Source: Hygrocybe punicea
Taxonomy: Eukaryota; Basidiomycota; Agaricomycetes; Agaricales; Hygrophoraceae
DNA: 64,000 nucleotides
NCBI GenBank assembly: GCA_963556145.1
Contig: OY744465.1
Location: forward strand, 1,302,001 to 1,366,000
Direction of reading: 5' to 3'
Shown here piece by piece: positions 33,981 to 46,380 of this stretch (position 1 is the first letter of the stretch; each line of letters opens with the position of its first letter). The position numbers were made by a program, and so were the translations under genes. Under the pieces are notes generated by a model. The model saw nothing but the letters and a program-made list of their open reading frames with translations. It was not told the origin of the DNA and ran no database searches.

Positions 33981-36608
33981 GTTGCCGTGGTTGTCGATTT
34001 TCCTGTCGCAAATAACATTAGTAAAGTTAAGAAAAAAAGGAAACTTACCTTGAGGAACACAACACAAATTGTGTTGTGTTCAATCCGCGTTGATGTTGCT
34101 GTGTCGCGTGAAAGCTACCTCGTCACGGCCGGTCACATGATACCGTTTAACACGAAATGGTAAGTAAAGAAATATGAAAAACAAATGAAATAAATTCCTT
34201 AAAAATATCCGCGTTCGCGGTTTGGACGCGGTTTGGAGCCGTTCAGGAAATCCGGCCAGCCTCGAAACCCTGAACCGAATCCGCGGTCCAGTTCAGCATT
34301 TGGCTGAACTTAGACTGAACCCCGGGTTCGGTTCGGGGTTTGAACCGGGTTCGGCTAGGTTCGGAACCGAACTACGGCAACACTAGTCGTGTCGAGGCCA
34401 TGACTCGTCATCGCCGCGTTGCACAAGTCGTTTCATCAGGCTCTGTCACTGCCACTGGCAATCGTTCTCGTACTTCTCGTCTTAGGGTTGGATCTGCATG
34501 TAGTCAAGCTAATGATGTCGCTCTTCCACAACCTTATTCATTTGACATCGGGATTCTTGCAAATCCGGTATGTGCTGCTTTTGGTCTGGAAACATATTCT
34601 GACATGATTCTAGTTGTCGCCAATCACTGGACTGGACCAGAATGAATTCTTCTTGACCCGAATTTGGGTGGATCGCTTGCCTGAGATGCTTGCACATATG
34701 CAAACTCACAAGCTTATTATTCATGCTTATACAAATGCTCTGTCGACTGATAATGCAATGCAGTTCCTGCAAGATACCATCAAGAACCATCTCGACACTA
34801 ATTCTCTCATAATTCCCCTGTCACATCAGCCTAATATCATTCTCTCGGAAGGGCAAACGAATGAACAAGCAAGCTTTTATCAATTGCCATGGAAACTTGT
34901 CAGCATCGGATATCGCAAAACGTACAATGCAGGGTCTTATCATCTGATCTCAAATTCCAGCATTGCGTACCATCTCATGACGTGGCACAATATTTTCTCA
35001 GGTGCGCAGGGCACCACTGGCCAGGAGCTTAGGAGGCTGCAGAACATTTCTGACCGACCACTTATACTCATTGGTATCATATATTTCTTTCCTATTGATC
35101 ACATCTGATGGCTGATTGGACACAAATAGCTCCCAGTTTCGGTTTGCTGTCGGGACTCATTCCAGGAGGTCCCAATGAGCCACACCCCTGCTTCCATGCA
35201 AGGGTTTTCTGGAATTTTCAAAGCGCTTGTGTTCGTGAAGATGTTGAATATATAGAATGTCTTGAAGCCTGTCCCCGACCAATTCCAGAGGAACCCATTG
35301 CCATGACTGCAAATCAGTCCCTCCCCACCATTCATCAGCCTCTTGCAACCATGTGCCATCCCCTTCCTACTGCGCAATGAGCAGAATCTCCATTGTTCAT
35401 TCCTGATTCGCCAAGTCCTCCACCTCACGCACTAGCATCTTTCACCATTAGTAATTCCTTCCATTATGCATCCTTAGATGCATGGCAACTGCAACTACAG
35501 GCCGATCTCTCCTCTTCAGATGACAAGTACAACTTTTTTCTCGAAGCCGGTGATGTGGAATCAGCGGCTCAGGCGCTTCTTGAATTCATGACGGCTGTAC
35601 ACTCTGGGAACAACAATCTCAGCCGTCAATGGCGTGCAGAATTGAACATCAAGATTCAACCAAGGTTCGTCAATTCCAGGCTTATTCTACAGCCAGAATT
35701 TAACAATTCACGTGTGAGTACTTTTCCCTGCATCATTGCATCATTTTCCATGTAAACTAATTTGTGTGTTAAAGGGGTGAGGGTACTGGGGAAGGAGTCA
35801 TATGTGCAGTGTTGGAAGCTGCGCTACAGAAAATGCTGCAGAATGATTGTTACTGGCGTGCAGGACTCGAAGAAGATTTTTTCTCCCTTGTTCCACGTTG
35901 GGAGACATCGCCAGAGCGCTGTGCCCAGCTCAAGGCATTTGGTACTCTTGTCATGATGGCCATCTTTTACGGAGTGCCTCCTGATCCTGTATCTCCATTT
36001 CTTCTTGCCAGTGTATTTCATAGCACTGCCGTACTCAAGGACCACGATTTTATTGAGGCAGTTGCACCTGCAACTGTGCTCACCTTAGCAAGTTGGCCTA
36101 CCGATGATTCGGCTGTGCCGGCATCCCTTGCAAACTGCTCATCGCTGGCTAACCTTGAAATGCAGGTACGTAGCATATTAATGATACAGAAATTGACTCA
36201 ACAAATTCCTGCAGCACCGAGATATCACCGATTACATCAGCAAATCTACAAAACACCTTTTCAGCACTTTTCACACTTTTAAAAGCTGTCTAAGTTCCAA
36301 AGCAGCTCAAGGTCAAACCACTTTTCTACGCTATGTCAATTGCTTAGAAAACCAGTCCAGCTTCTTAAAAGAGGGCAAAAAGCGGCTCAAGCGGCCAAAT
36401 GTTTTCAAGACAAACAATGTGTCTAAAAGAGGTGTCCAAAGCAGGAGGTGTCGAAAAAGAGGTGCACAAAAATAAAAGAGGTGCACAAAAATAAAAGAGG
36501 TGCTTGAAAATGAAAGAGGTGTTTGAAGATGAAAGGTGTAATTAGAATGTCTGACAAGCTGAAACGAGCATAACATTGCTGAGATGACGCCACGCACCCC
36601 CAACGATA

Positions 36609-38904
36609 TCAATCCATATTGATGTCACCATCCAACGAATTATCCGCATACGGAAATTCAACCTTCACTGTAACTTGCTTGAGGTCATCGTCATCGTCTT
36701 CGATCTCGTAGTCTTCTGAATCTGATGAATCAGGAATCTTGATGACGTTCATCGGGATCGCTTTCTTTTGCTTGGCAAGAGCAGCCGCCGTTTCATAAAT
36801 CTTCCACTGGATGTCATTCAACTTCCTGACAAGCTTTATGAGATTCGACGTGGATTTGACAGCAATATCACGGCCGTCCTGCCTCTCAATGTGATCACCC
36901 CAATTGGTTTTGGAGAAGAATCCAGATGGACCAGTAGGTACCAGTTTCTCTCCACTCTCCCAAGACATAAGAGCGCGGATGCCCTTATCAGAAAGATGAG
37001 AATTAGTGATACTAATAATTGCAAATGAGAGATACTGCTTGTAAAGAAAGAACAAGAGCCGACTCGGCATTCTCAGTCATGCGTTTGGACGACTCAATGT
37101 TTGAGATTGATGTGAGGTGAGTCGCGAAGGTGTATGCAATGAGATAGGATTGAAATATTCCCTGCATATGCTTCGATGAGTCACTTTATTGCCATGATAG
37201 AGGAAAAACAGACCACAGGCTTCTTGCCTTCCACGTACTCTTTATAATAAAAGGGGTGTGACTTGTCGGTTGTGCCGAGCATCCACTTTGCATATTCGGC
37301 GCGGTCTTCGACTTCGTCTATCGGCAACGCTTTGAAAATATTTTCGAGGGCAGTCAGTGCTGCTGCACCGAAGTCATGGCGCCAGGATGCAATTCGATCA
37401 GTAGCCTTGTTAGTATGATCGTAAGCACATATTGATGGAATAAGAAGGGGGGACTTGCTAATTTAGATACGACATCATAGAGGTGGTCATCCATCTGGGA
37501 ACCATCATTAGGATTTGTTCGGCTCCAGGCAGAACGAATTTCCATCTCAGGAATAGGATCCCATGGCCCTACTGTAGAGGATCCCATGACCTCACGGAGG
37601 AAAGGGGCAACAGACAGACGAAATCCTTCTTGATACGAGTAAGGCAGATACGCCATGCCAATGTCCTCTTTTTTCACTTGATTTTGACCACGAGACTTTG
37701 GCTTTGGTATGTTCGGGGAGATTTTTGCAATCATATGAACCTATGGTATCATTGTATTATCTGGCGGTAGCAGTAAACAAATGGAAGACTCACCTGGTTT
37801 TCCTTCATCACAGAGCCACCACCGTAGTAGTGAAACGGCTCAGCCTTGGTGAAACCTTTGTTACTGAGAGTGCCACTCTCAAAATTGTCAGCCTCATTAT
37901 CATCATCAAAGGCGAAGACAGGGTCATCGGGATTACCCTTCTCTATGGATGATTTATATTTGGTTGCTGATGCAAGAACGGTGCGTGCTGAGACGATTGC
38001 ATTGTGAGAGGGACGCCAGTTGGAACGGAGTCCTTTGAACTTGGAGAGTTTGGGCTTCTTTTCAGCAGGGCTAATTGTCGTGTGGGAAATGAAACATAAA
38101 ATATGCGAAGGGAATGGCCACATACACTACAATAGCACTGGGTGCATCGGATTTGACCTTCTTGTCAGCGGGGCTACATGTACAAGGAGCAGGTCGTAAG
38201 AGGAGAAACAGTGATCGATAAGACATGAACGAGGCAATTGATGAGACATGAACGAGGCAATGAGGCACATACAGAGAATCAGATCCATTATCAATCTGAT
38301 CAAGCGGTCGTTTGCTTGTCTTAGTTTGTTCTGATGCACGTTCATCCATCACACGATGTCGAAGCTCAGTCTTGAGCTGAGCTTTCTTCTCTTTCATCAG
38401 CCTCTTTTTTTCCTCTTCTTGCATACGTTCTTCCTCAGAATCCTCTACAACAGAGAGGTTTACCTTCCTCATGGTGGCACTGGTGTCACCGCCAGCATTG
38501 ACATCTGTCTCAATCAGTGTGTCCTTTTCATCAACTCCTTTATCTATGAGAATCAGTTTGTGTGAGCCTATACTCATGAGAACCTCACCTATGGTAGATA
38601 TCTTGCTGGCCACCTTTCATACTACCTTAGCCTTCATCAAGACAGGTGGGTGGTCAGCCGTAGTCTCATTCTCCTTATCCTTTTGGGTCATCTTGTTTTC
38701 AAGTTTTGCAAGTTTCTTGATGCCATCGTCAATGGTCTTTTGTTTGTTTTGCTTGTCTTGTTCTTTTTGAGCCTTTTCAGCTGCGACCACTGCTGATGAC
38801 CTCCTCGGTGCAGGCATATCGGGTTTGCCAGGTGCAGCCAAACGGTTAGGCCTAAGACGCATTCCAAGAGCCGGTGGAAGGGATGAAGAGACTTTTGGTG
38901 GCAT
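36609..38904 (-). CDS. Plavaka-associated protein of unknown function
   Basis: Minus-strand multi-exon gene starting MPPKVSSSLPPALG (38904), ending DNSLDGDINMD and stop at 36609. N-terminal coiled/charged region (KAQKEQDKQNKQKTIDDGIK, EERMQEEEKKRLMKEKKAQ), repeated nuclear-signal-like exons (SPADKKVKSD and SPAEKKPKLSK), a conserved-looking centre (FRLSVAPFLREVM, GPWDPIPEMEIRSAW, RIASWRHDFGAAAL, EYAKWMLG) and an acidic C-terminus (SDSEDYEIEDDDDD). Read through without stops when introns are removed. A second protein like this accompanies many Plavaka transposases; the family name was not recognised. Exon limits approximate. Confidence 0.55.
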
Positions 38905-39098
38905 GCTGAAGTGAAGTGATGGTGGTGTGATAAAAAAAAAGGACGCGTAAGTCGAATTGACTTTGAAAAAAATTCCCAGACTATGCTGACCGTCTACATG
39001 TGGACTTGAATTTATTTAACAGACAACATTTTTTCGGAGTCATCTACTACACGTTCAACTCGCCAAATCACTGCCCCTCCTACTGGCAAAATTATATC

Positions 39099-42000
39099 AT
39101 GAAACCTAATCACAAAACCTTCAGACCCCCCATTTTTCTTTGTCCCATACCAGGTTGTGGAAAGGCTTGCCGTTCGACAGGTGGGCTCACAAGGCACACC
39201 AACACCATAAACAATTTACCCCAAGGGACCTCCAATCTCGGCTATGAATCCCCTTCACCACAGGGCTCTGTATCGCAATCACCACCAGTGCACCTTTCTG
39301 ATACACCTTCTCCTGTGGAGGGGTCACCGTCACCACCAGAAACTCCTCGTTCACAATCTCCACTTTCCTCCCGCTCTGTTTCCCCGACTGATGAAATGCC
39401 TCATCAGCCATCATCCCCACTGCCCACTCGAGGTTGATCAACCATTTCCCACCCGATTATTGATGGTACTCCATGCGATATCCATGGCCAAGATCTCCCA
39501 CCTGGCACTCCCACTCCCCCACTTGAAGAACGCATGAACAATGACTTCTTTCCTTTCAACAACCAAGCCGAATTTGAATTCGCTGACTTCATCTATCGGG
39601 AGGAGCAGATGTTGGGAAAGAAATTTGACAGATTATGTGATCTACTTGCTGCACTTTACCCAGACAAGGACCCCCCCTTCGCCAATCATGAAGATTTATA
39701 TGCGACCATTGACGCTCTACCGCAGGGGGATATCCCATGGAAATCGTTTTGTATTTCATACAGTGGAGAACGCCCAGATGGCCCCGTCCCTTCATGGATG
39801 TCGGCTGAATACAAAGTTTGGTATTGTGATCCACTCCAAGTGATCGAAAGTCAGATCGGCAACCCTGATTTTGCGAACGACTTTGACTTTGCACCAAAGC
39901 AAGTCTTCGATGAGAATGATAAATGTGAATATATGGACCTAATGTCTGGGAATTGGGCATGGAAGCAAGCGGTATGATCGTCTATGTCTATCATACTGGC
40001 ATGATCTCACAGTGCAATTTTTGTTTCCGGCAGGACATTATTGCAGAGAATGAGGAAAACCATGGCGCCATGTTTGTACCAGTGGCCCTTGGTAGTGACA
40101 AAACGACGGTATCTGTCGCAACAGGACTCACTCAATTCTATCCACTTTACATATCATTAGGAAATGTCCACAACAATATCTGTCGTGCTCATCGCAATGC
40201 CGTTACTTTACTTGGTTTTTTTGCTATCCCACACAGGATGCTATTCTCAGATTAATGGTAACAAATAGCGAGCTTAACCATTTCCTTCAGCTACACGACA
40301 ATATGCAAATGCTCAAGATTTCCGTCAATTCCGCTGCCAACTATTCCACACTTCTATCCATGGAATTCTCTTATCCCTTCGACAACATATGCTTGTCCCT
40401 AGAATCACACGATGTGCCGACAGACACTTTAGGCAAGTTATATATGGTTTGGGCCCATATATCGCAGACTACCCAGAACAGGTTTTACTGTCCTGTATTG
40501 TCTCGGGATGGTGTCCTCGGTGACTTATTCAGCTCCCTTCCTTGTAATGAATGCTAATAATCTACCTTGCTAGTTGCACTGCACCTGCAAGTGATTTAGA
40601 TTCTCCCACAGCTGGCCGACGTTCACATGAGCATACTGAAGCTGCCATGGTGTTTGCGTCCCTCAGAGAATTGTGGGAAAACTATGGGATCATAGATGAT
40701 CTTATCGTAAGTTAATCAAAAATCAACGTCATCCTGCATAAGTTCTTCGAAAGGTTGTACTACCAGAAATGATTCAACAAGGGGATCATCACTGACTCCA
40801 TGATGACAGTGTCGAAATACATCCTGAATCCGACCAGGATGTGAGTTGTGTTCCCCTGGTCGTCGGTAAAGAATCAATGAGTTGTGTATAGATTGTCTTG
40901 CTGTCGAGAATTGTACGCCTCCTACTTCAATGGCTTCAATATGTTGGACCATAGGCGCCAACGCATATCCTGTAGCCGAAACTTTCTTATGAGAATAAAA
41001 GTGCGATGTTCCTGACTTTCCAAATACATACATACCTAGATAATCCTCAGCCCTTCACCAGTGGATTTCCGCGCGCCGACATTCATGAACTCCTATCCCC
41101 GGATTTGCTTCACCAGCTCATTAAAGGTACCTTCAAGGACCATCTCGTTGCCTGGGTTGTAGAATATATCGAAAGCACGAACACTGCAGCTGAAGCGGCT
41201 CAAATATTAGCCGATATCGACTTACAGTAAGCATATTATTTCGCCATGAACTATTGCTGACTGCACTGTGATTGTAGAATTGCAGCTGCACCACCTTTTC
41301 CAGGGCTGCGCCAATTCCCAGATGGCCATGAGTTTAAGCAATGGACAGGTGATGATTCAAAAGCACTCATGAAGGTATGGACATGTTTGGAGTTAACCTG
41401 AGACTGCAGAATTTATGGAATCCCAGGTATTCCTTCCTACAATTGCTGGCCATGTTCCCAGTGAGATGGTCCGAGCAATCAGCGCATTACTTGACTTCTG
41501 TTATCTTGTTCGCTGGCCGGTTATCACCGAACAAACTCTGGTAGCCATCAAGGAAGCTCTTGCACGGTTTCACCAATATCGGGAGATCTTTATTGAGGTC
41601 GGGATCCGAACGAATTTTTGCCTTCCACGACAACATTCCCTGAATCATTATCGATACCTTATCCAAATGTTCGGTGCGCCAAATGGCCTATGCTCTTCAA
41701 TCACAGAGAATAAGCACATTAAGGCTGTCAAAGAGCCTTGGCGACGCTCAAATCGACACGATGCACTGGGACAGATGCTCGTTATCACTCAACGCCTAAA
41801 TAAACTAGCTGCTGCCCGGGTCGACTTTACCAGCTGTGGGATGATGGATGGTGTTTGCCTTCCTTCAATGCACCCACCTCCCAATTCAGCACAATCTGCT
41901 GACCCAGAACGCAGTCATCTCCAGCCTGTGAACCTTGTCAGTACAGTAGAGCCAGATGATGATGGGGAGAATGATGCAATCGCTGCCAATGGTCCTAAGC

Positions 42001-42732
42001 ACATCGCAGAGGTCAGGTTGGCGAAAGGCCATGGTACGACATTCACTTGTCAGCTTGTGATGTATTTTGACAGATAATCCAGTGCGTGGTCTACCCCGGG
42101 ATGTTGACGACCTTGGCGAACATATTGGACGGCCAGACCTTCGTAACCTACTTGAACGGTTCCTACACAAACAGCAAGGCCTGAACTTGCCTGCAGGCAA
42201 CGTCCAAAATGCAGCACGTCCAATGGAGCGAGTGACTGGCAAAGTTTATGTGTATCCTTCTGCCATCGCAACATACTATTCACCAAGTGATCTATCCGGC
42301 GTGGGCAGCATGCACCGGGAGATTATTCGTGCAACCTCTTCGTGGCATAAAGGTCCTCCCCGTTATGACTGTATACTTGTTGAACATGACCAATGACAGG
42401 AGGGTTTCCGGGGGCTGCATGCAGCCCGAGTCTTTTGTTTCCTTGCATTCAAACATCATGGAACTACATACCCTTGTGCCTTGATCCAGTGGTTCTCTCA
42501 AGTTGATAATGGACCGTGTGAGGACACCGGGATGTGGATCGTAAAGCCTGATGCCGATTACCCAACAGAAATAATTCACCTGGACTGTATCCTCCGCAGT
42601 GTACACCTCATTGGAGTGGCAGGAAAGAACTTCCTTCCTGAGGACTTTACCTGCCATGACTCACTGGACGCGTTTCAACCATTTTACGTTAACAAATATG
42701 CTGACCACCATTCTCACGAAATCATTTTCTGA
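39099..42732 (+). pseudogene. Plavaka transposase with two in-frame TGA codons
   Basis: Begins MKPNHKTFRPPIF with a C2H2-type zinc finger (CPIPGCGKACRSTGGLTRH), then VWYCDPLQVIE, MSGNWAWKQA, ALGSDKTTVSVATGLTQFYPL, VHNNICRAHRNAV, a QVIYGLGPYIADYPEQ block, DIHELLSPDLLHQLIKGTF, FKQWTGDDSKALMK, APNGLCSSITENKHIKAV and a C-terminal FVNK/ADHHSHE-type end at 42732. This is the standard Plavaka DDE-transposase order. TGA at 39435-39437 and at 42394-42396 interrupt an otherwise continuous frame; both could be former CGA. An extra fragment lies in it at 40716-41033. Probably inactive. Confidence 0.8.
40716..41033 (-). pseudogene. Foreign transposon-gene fragment inside the transposase
   Basis: Minus-strand frame with VGGVQFSTARQSIHNSLIL, PGRIQDVFRH and ESFLVVQPFEEL, a pattern seen in C-terminal parts of other mushroom transposon proteins. 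It lies between transposase coding blocks that end at IIDDLI and resume at PFTSGFPRADIHE, so it may be an insertion spliced out as intron. Confidence 0.4.
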
Positions 42733-42946
42733 AAGCATGTTACATGCTACGACACCAACTTCCACTGCTGCCCTCCACCAACCTATTCTATTATTACCAC
42801 CAGACTCTACTGTTTCACTGCCAATTTGGATTCACAGCTGTTCTTTCTTGATATTCTGAAGACTCACTTCCTCCTTCATACAATCGTAAGTCGGCATTAT
42901 CACTATCACAAGTCAATTGTTGCTGACCTACCTACCTGTGCAGCAA

Positions 42947-43716
42947 ATGCAAATCTTCGTAAAGATGCTCACCGGCAAGACCATTGAGGTGGAGTCATCT
43001 AATACAATCAATAATGTCAAGGCCAAGATTCAAGACAAAGAAGGTATCCCCCCGACCACAGTGTCGCATCTTTGCTGGCAAGCAGCTCAAGGATGGGTGT
43101 ACCTTGTCGGATTACAATGTCCCGAAGGAGAGGACCTTCCTTGGTATGTGGCATCCGTCTCCCCGCCCTTTGTTTTATTGACTCATTGTATGTAGTTATC
43201 CGGCTCTGCGGTGGCATGCAGATCTTCGTAAAGACCCTCACCGGCAAGGAGTCGTCTGATGCCATCGATAATGTCAAGGCCAAGAAGGTATCCCCCCTGA
43301 CCAGCAGCGTCTCATCTTCGCTGGCAAGTGGCTTGAGGGCAGGTGCCTGTCAGATTACAATATCCAGAAGGAGAGAAGCCTCTTTGGTATGTGGCATCCA
43401 CTTCGCTGTGCTGTGTTTTATTGACTCATTGTATGTAGTTATCCGGCTCTGCAGTGGCATGCAGATCTTTGTAAAGACACTCACTGGCAAGACCGTCACT
43501 TTTGAGGTGGAGTCGTCTGATACAATCGACAACATCAAGGCCAAGATTCAAGACAAAGAAGGTATCCCCCCAACCCACAGTGTCGCATCTTCACCGGCAA
43601 GCAGCTCCAGGATGGGCATATGCTGTCGGATTACAATATCCAGAAGGAGAGCACCTTCCTTCTTGTTAAGGACTCAGACCAGCCTGAACAACGTCAAGCT
43701 AAATACCTTGCGCTAG
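42947..43716 (+). pseudogene. Captured, decayed polyubiquitin (three repeats with introns)
   Basis: Three head-to-tail ubiquitin units begin MQIFVK at 42947, 43218 and 43461. Unit 1 reads on as [11 protein letters not shown], then IQDKEGIPP, then in a shifted frame [18 protein letters not shown]. Unit 2 has lost internal codons. Unit 3 ends QKESTFLL and [12 protein letters not shown]. The units are separated by GTATG...TGTATGTAG introns that rejoin to [11 protein letters not shown], matching the natural LVLRLRGGMQIF junction, and a 5' intron ends CTGTGCAG just before the first ATG. So an intron-containing genomic copy was captured rather than a cDNA. Each unit has a frameshift near the P37-D39 region; it cannot make ubiquitin. 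Confidence 0.85.
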
Positions 43717-45149
43717 TCACAAGCCTTTTGATGTACTAGTACTAGTATAAACAATTTGCTTATGAACAAAGTGGGAAAAGTGGGAAAAGTGGCAAGATTT
43801 GAGAAAAGTACAAAAGGGAAAAGAGGAGAAGTGGCAACACCTCCAAAACTTGAGAAACGTAAAAAAGGGGAAAAGGGGAGAAGTGGCAAAACTTCCGATA
43901 CTCGAGAAAAATAAAAAATGGAAAGGGGGAGAAGCTGCAAAACCTGCAGAAAAGCTCTGAGAAAAGCAAAAATGAAAAGTGAAAAGTGATTTAAAAAAGC
44001 CCAAGTGCTGAAAAGGGCCCGAAAAGCTACTTGTAGATTTGCTGATGCTACAATCCGGCTCAATTACGGCGTCTCAGATCTCGAGTGTTTTGTGACACAT
44101 TGGTTGGAAGGCTCGAACCCTTGGAGGTTGCCGCATTCAACGAAGGACTGCAAATTAAGATATCCAGTTCAGTTCAAGACCTCTCAGCGGTAAGATCTCA
44201 ATGATGGGAATCTTGTTTGCTGGCTGCTAATCAGGACTGCAGGTCTTCCGTGGGATAAATGGCCTGAACATGCTCAACCAACTGTATGGCCGTCGAGTCT
44301 CTGATCCAAACCAAGTCCTTTGACTTGTTTCTCCCCAACTCACCCCAGAGTCATTTAGACTATACGGTGAAGATTCTGAAGGATCCATGGAACCAGGTAT
44401 ACCAAATCATGGGGCTGAGTTGACCGCTTTAGGGCGTTGCTTCATGCTGCATCTGGCTTGATACCTGACTGGAGCCAGTCATCCCAATGATCCCATATGT
44501 GAAAACCTTGTGTCCATGGAGAATCGCCAAGCTGCACTCAAGGACAAGGCATTCCGGGCTCGCCAATTTCTGTACCAGATGATGGGAACAATGTTCCTGG
44601 ATTCTTCGCCAGGTGATTTAAGGGTATGTATCACTTCTTTTCCAGCTGACTTTGCACTCATTCCAATCTTAAGATCCACTATGCGCGACCATCTTTCACC
44701 AGACCTTCCAATGCCGATCCGAGTTGGAAGGTATTGTGGCTCGATTCTCATAAGTTTGGCCCCATTCTGATACCAGGATGCAGCCCCCATTGCAACCACT
44801 TTACTTCCACAGTTGCTTCAGCTATGCTGATTTTGCTGTTAGCTCAAGTCTTGTCAAAACACTTGCCGCAGAAGTCCCAGTTGATCTGCAGCTAGTGACA
44901 CCATTTGACCTCTGGCTTCACCAAGCTATTTTCCCGATAAGCGATATTGCAGATGCTCCCGAGACTTTCAATAGGGTCTGACGCTTCCATTCCATATCAC
45001 AACTTCCTTTACATCATCATTCCAAGTCATCATCTCAGTCTGTTCATGCTGTATGTGTAGTGGTCATTTCATGTTCTCACAGCATCCATCATCACAATGC
45101 CTTCATGTATTTCATTTAGCACAATTGCATGTCCACCAGAACTCATGGT

Positions 45150-46380
45150 ATTAAACATAATCAAATCTGTAACTTTCGATAATCAAAGCTCCAGGTGCGT
45201 CCGCCGAGCTTGAGCAAGCCTGAAGGTTTGTTCGGGCCTGTCTTGGCACGCTGGTTTGGGGTACAGGCGCGAGTACGAACAGGGAAACGAAGGGAAGGAT
45301 GGTGAGTGTGTGTGAAAAAAAAGAAAACAAAAACGCGGATCCGAAGGCGAAGTAAGAAGATGAAAAGAAGATGAAAACCATCGCCACACACCATCACCAC
45401 AAAGCTACGATGCACACGCACACACACACACACACGAACAGAAAATGCACGCGCACGCACGCACACACAACACACGCCGATGAAGTCTGCTTGCTGGACG
45501 GCCTGCAGATTGGAATTCGTCATCAGAAATGCAAGCAAGCTCGAGAAAACAGAAGGAAGTGAAAACACCCACTTTGAAGCTGCTGCGCACTAATGTCTCG
45601 TCGAGATTGAGCATGAGGCATTTCCGGCCACACGCACATTACTTTTTCCAAACTTTCTTTGTAAACAGGTAACTGGATCGTGATATGCGGGAGGTTGGCA
45701 TCGATTTCCAGATTTTGCTCCGGCCTGACAGCAGAGTAGTAACGAAGGTTTTCGTGATATTGAGCCACGGGACCAATTCTGTAAACGGGGTTTTGTTGAG
45801 TTTTTTTTCGTCTGGGTATCAGTTTCTGCGAAAAATCGAACGAGAATCACGTACAAGAATGCGATGTTGGATATAACTTGGAGAGAGAAGAACTGAAATA
45901 AAAATAAAATAAGATAATTTCAGGATGATAAAAGAAGAAAGAAAGGAAAGGAAGCGTTGTTTTTCGCGATGAGGTGCAAAAGAAGAAAAAAAAGAACACT
46001 TACAAGGGAAATGCAGAAAAGGCATGGGACAGTCGCCAGAAATGCAAACCTCTGGTAGAGACCATCCAGTACCCACTCTCCAAGCGATATATTGATGCCG
46101 CTCCCGATGAAGACTTGTTCGTTTGGTCGGGCGTTGATGCTGGCGTGGTGGGATCCCAGTTTGATGCGTGTATGGACGTGTTTTTCAGCAGGGGTAGTGG
46201 GTTGGGGTCAATGCGGGCGCGTGGCGCATCTCTTGTTGGGTTTTGGGCGCCAGGGTTGGCATTGGGGTATTATTTGATGACGGGGCGTCATTCAATGCGG
46301 TTGCCGTTGTTTCCAGAGTGTGTAGGAGTGCCAGTGTGGTAGATGTTGGTGACGTGGCATGGGCTCGCGCAATCACCATC
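45150..46380 (-). pseudogene. Relic of a family-2 glycosyltransferase (chitin-synthase-like)
   Basis: Scattered minus-strand blocks: DGLYQRFAFLATVPCLF near 46.05 kb, NLRYYSAVRPEQNLEID and HITIQLPVYKESLEKVM near 45.7 kb (the QxPVYKE signature), LDETLVRSSFKV at 45.59 kb. No continuous frame; CA repeats and purine tracts interrupt it at 45.3-45.5 kb. The catalytic core beyond the N-terminal third is missing. Lies just downstream of the HECT-like remnant. Confidence 0.45.

Larger units (their letters stand above)
33097..34385. mobile_element. hAT-like non-autonomous element with triplet-repeat interior
   Basis: Ends TAGTGTTGCCGAAGTTCAG and CGAACTACGGCAACACTA; perfect 8-bp duplication GTCGTGTC at 33089-33096 and 34386-34393. 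Subterminal sequence is dense in GGTTCGG/CCGAACC repeats. The interior is a (GCT/GTTGCC)n array (33370-33980) plus one palindromic module (33288-33341). No transposase. Confidence 0.9.
36254..44018. mobile_element. Plavaka transposon, ~7.8 kb, with captured polyubiquitin
   Basis: Inverted ends: CCTTTTCAGCACTT at 36256-36269 and its complement at 44003-44016, with more distant similarity inward (CTTTTCAC/TTTTAAA blocks). It contains an intact-looking minus-strand accessory gene, a Plavaka transposase with two in-frame TGAs, and a decayed polyubiquitin copy between the transposase and the right end. It sits within the HECT-like gene. The exact duplication could not be resolved. Subterminal repeats of GGAAAAGTGG type (43.77-43.99 kb) may bind transposase. 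Confidence 0.75.
32347..44981 (+). pseudogene. HECT-like ubiquitin-ligase-type gene broken by two transposons
   Basis: Plus-strand coding blocks in one order: a Cys-rich N-terminal region (YDCSHCREGGECC; across an intron GYCHDQSIGIAHLCLCGHFE) at 32.5-33.1 kb; LSPITGLDQNEFF and PWKLVSIGYRK at 34.6-35.0 kb; LDAWQLQLQADLS and GVICAVLEAALQKML...PRWETSPERC at 35.4-36.2 kb; then, beyond a Plavaka element, RLEPLEVAAFNEGL, TPESFRLYGED, ARQFLYQMMGT, and FHSCFSYADF (Cys codon 44814-44816, where HECT ligases have TCF) ending DLWLHQAIF. I recall this pattern from mushroom HECT-like proteins. In-frame TGAs lie at 35378, 44321 and 44459 where arginine is expected. That all blocks are one gene is inference. 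Non-functional. Confidence 0.55.

Noticed and set aside
33096..34163. Long poly-Gln, poly-Ala, poly-Leu and poly-Cys frames on both strands
   Set aside because: All come from a trinucleotide array inside a hAT-like element; several overlapping frames are open at once, which real coding DNA does not show.
42947..43716. Functional ubiquitin gene or ubiquitin-fusion effector
   Set aside because: Every unit is frameshifted or has lost codons, and no mature C-terminal RGG is maintained.
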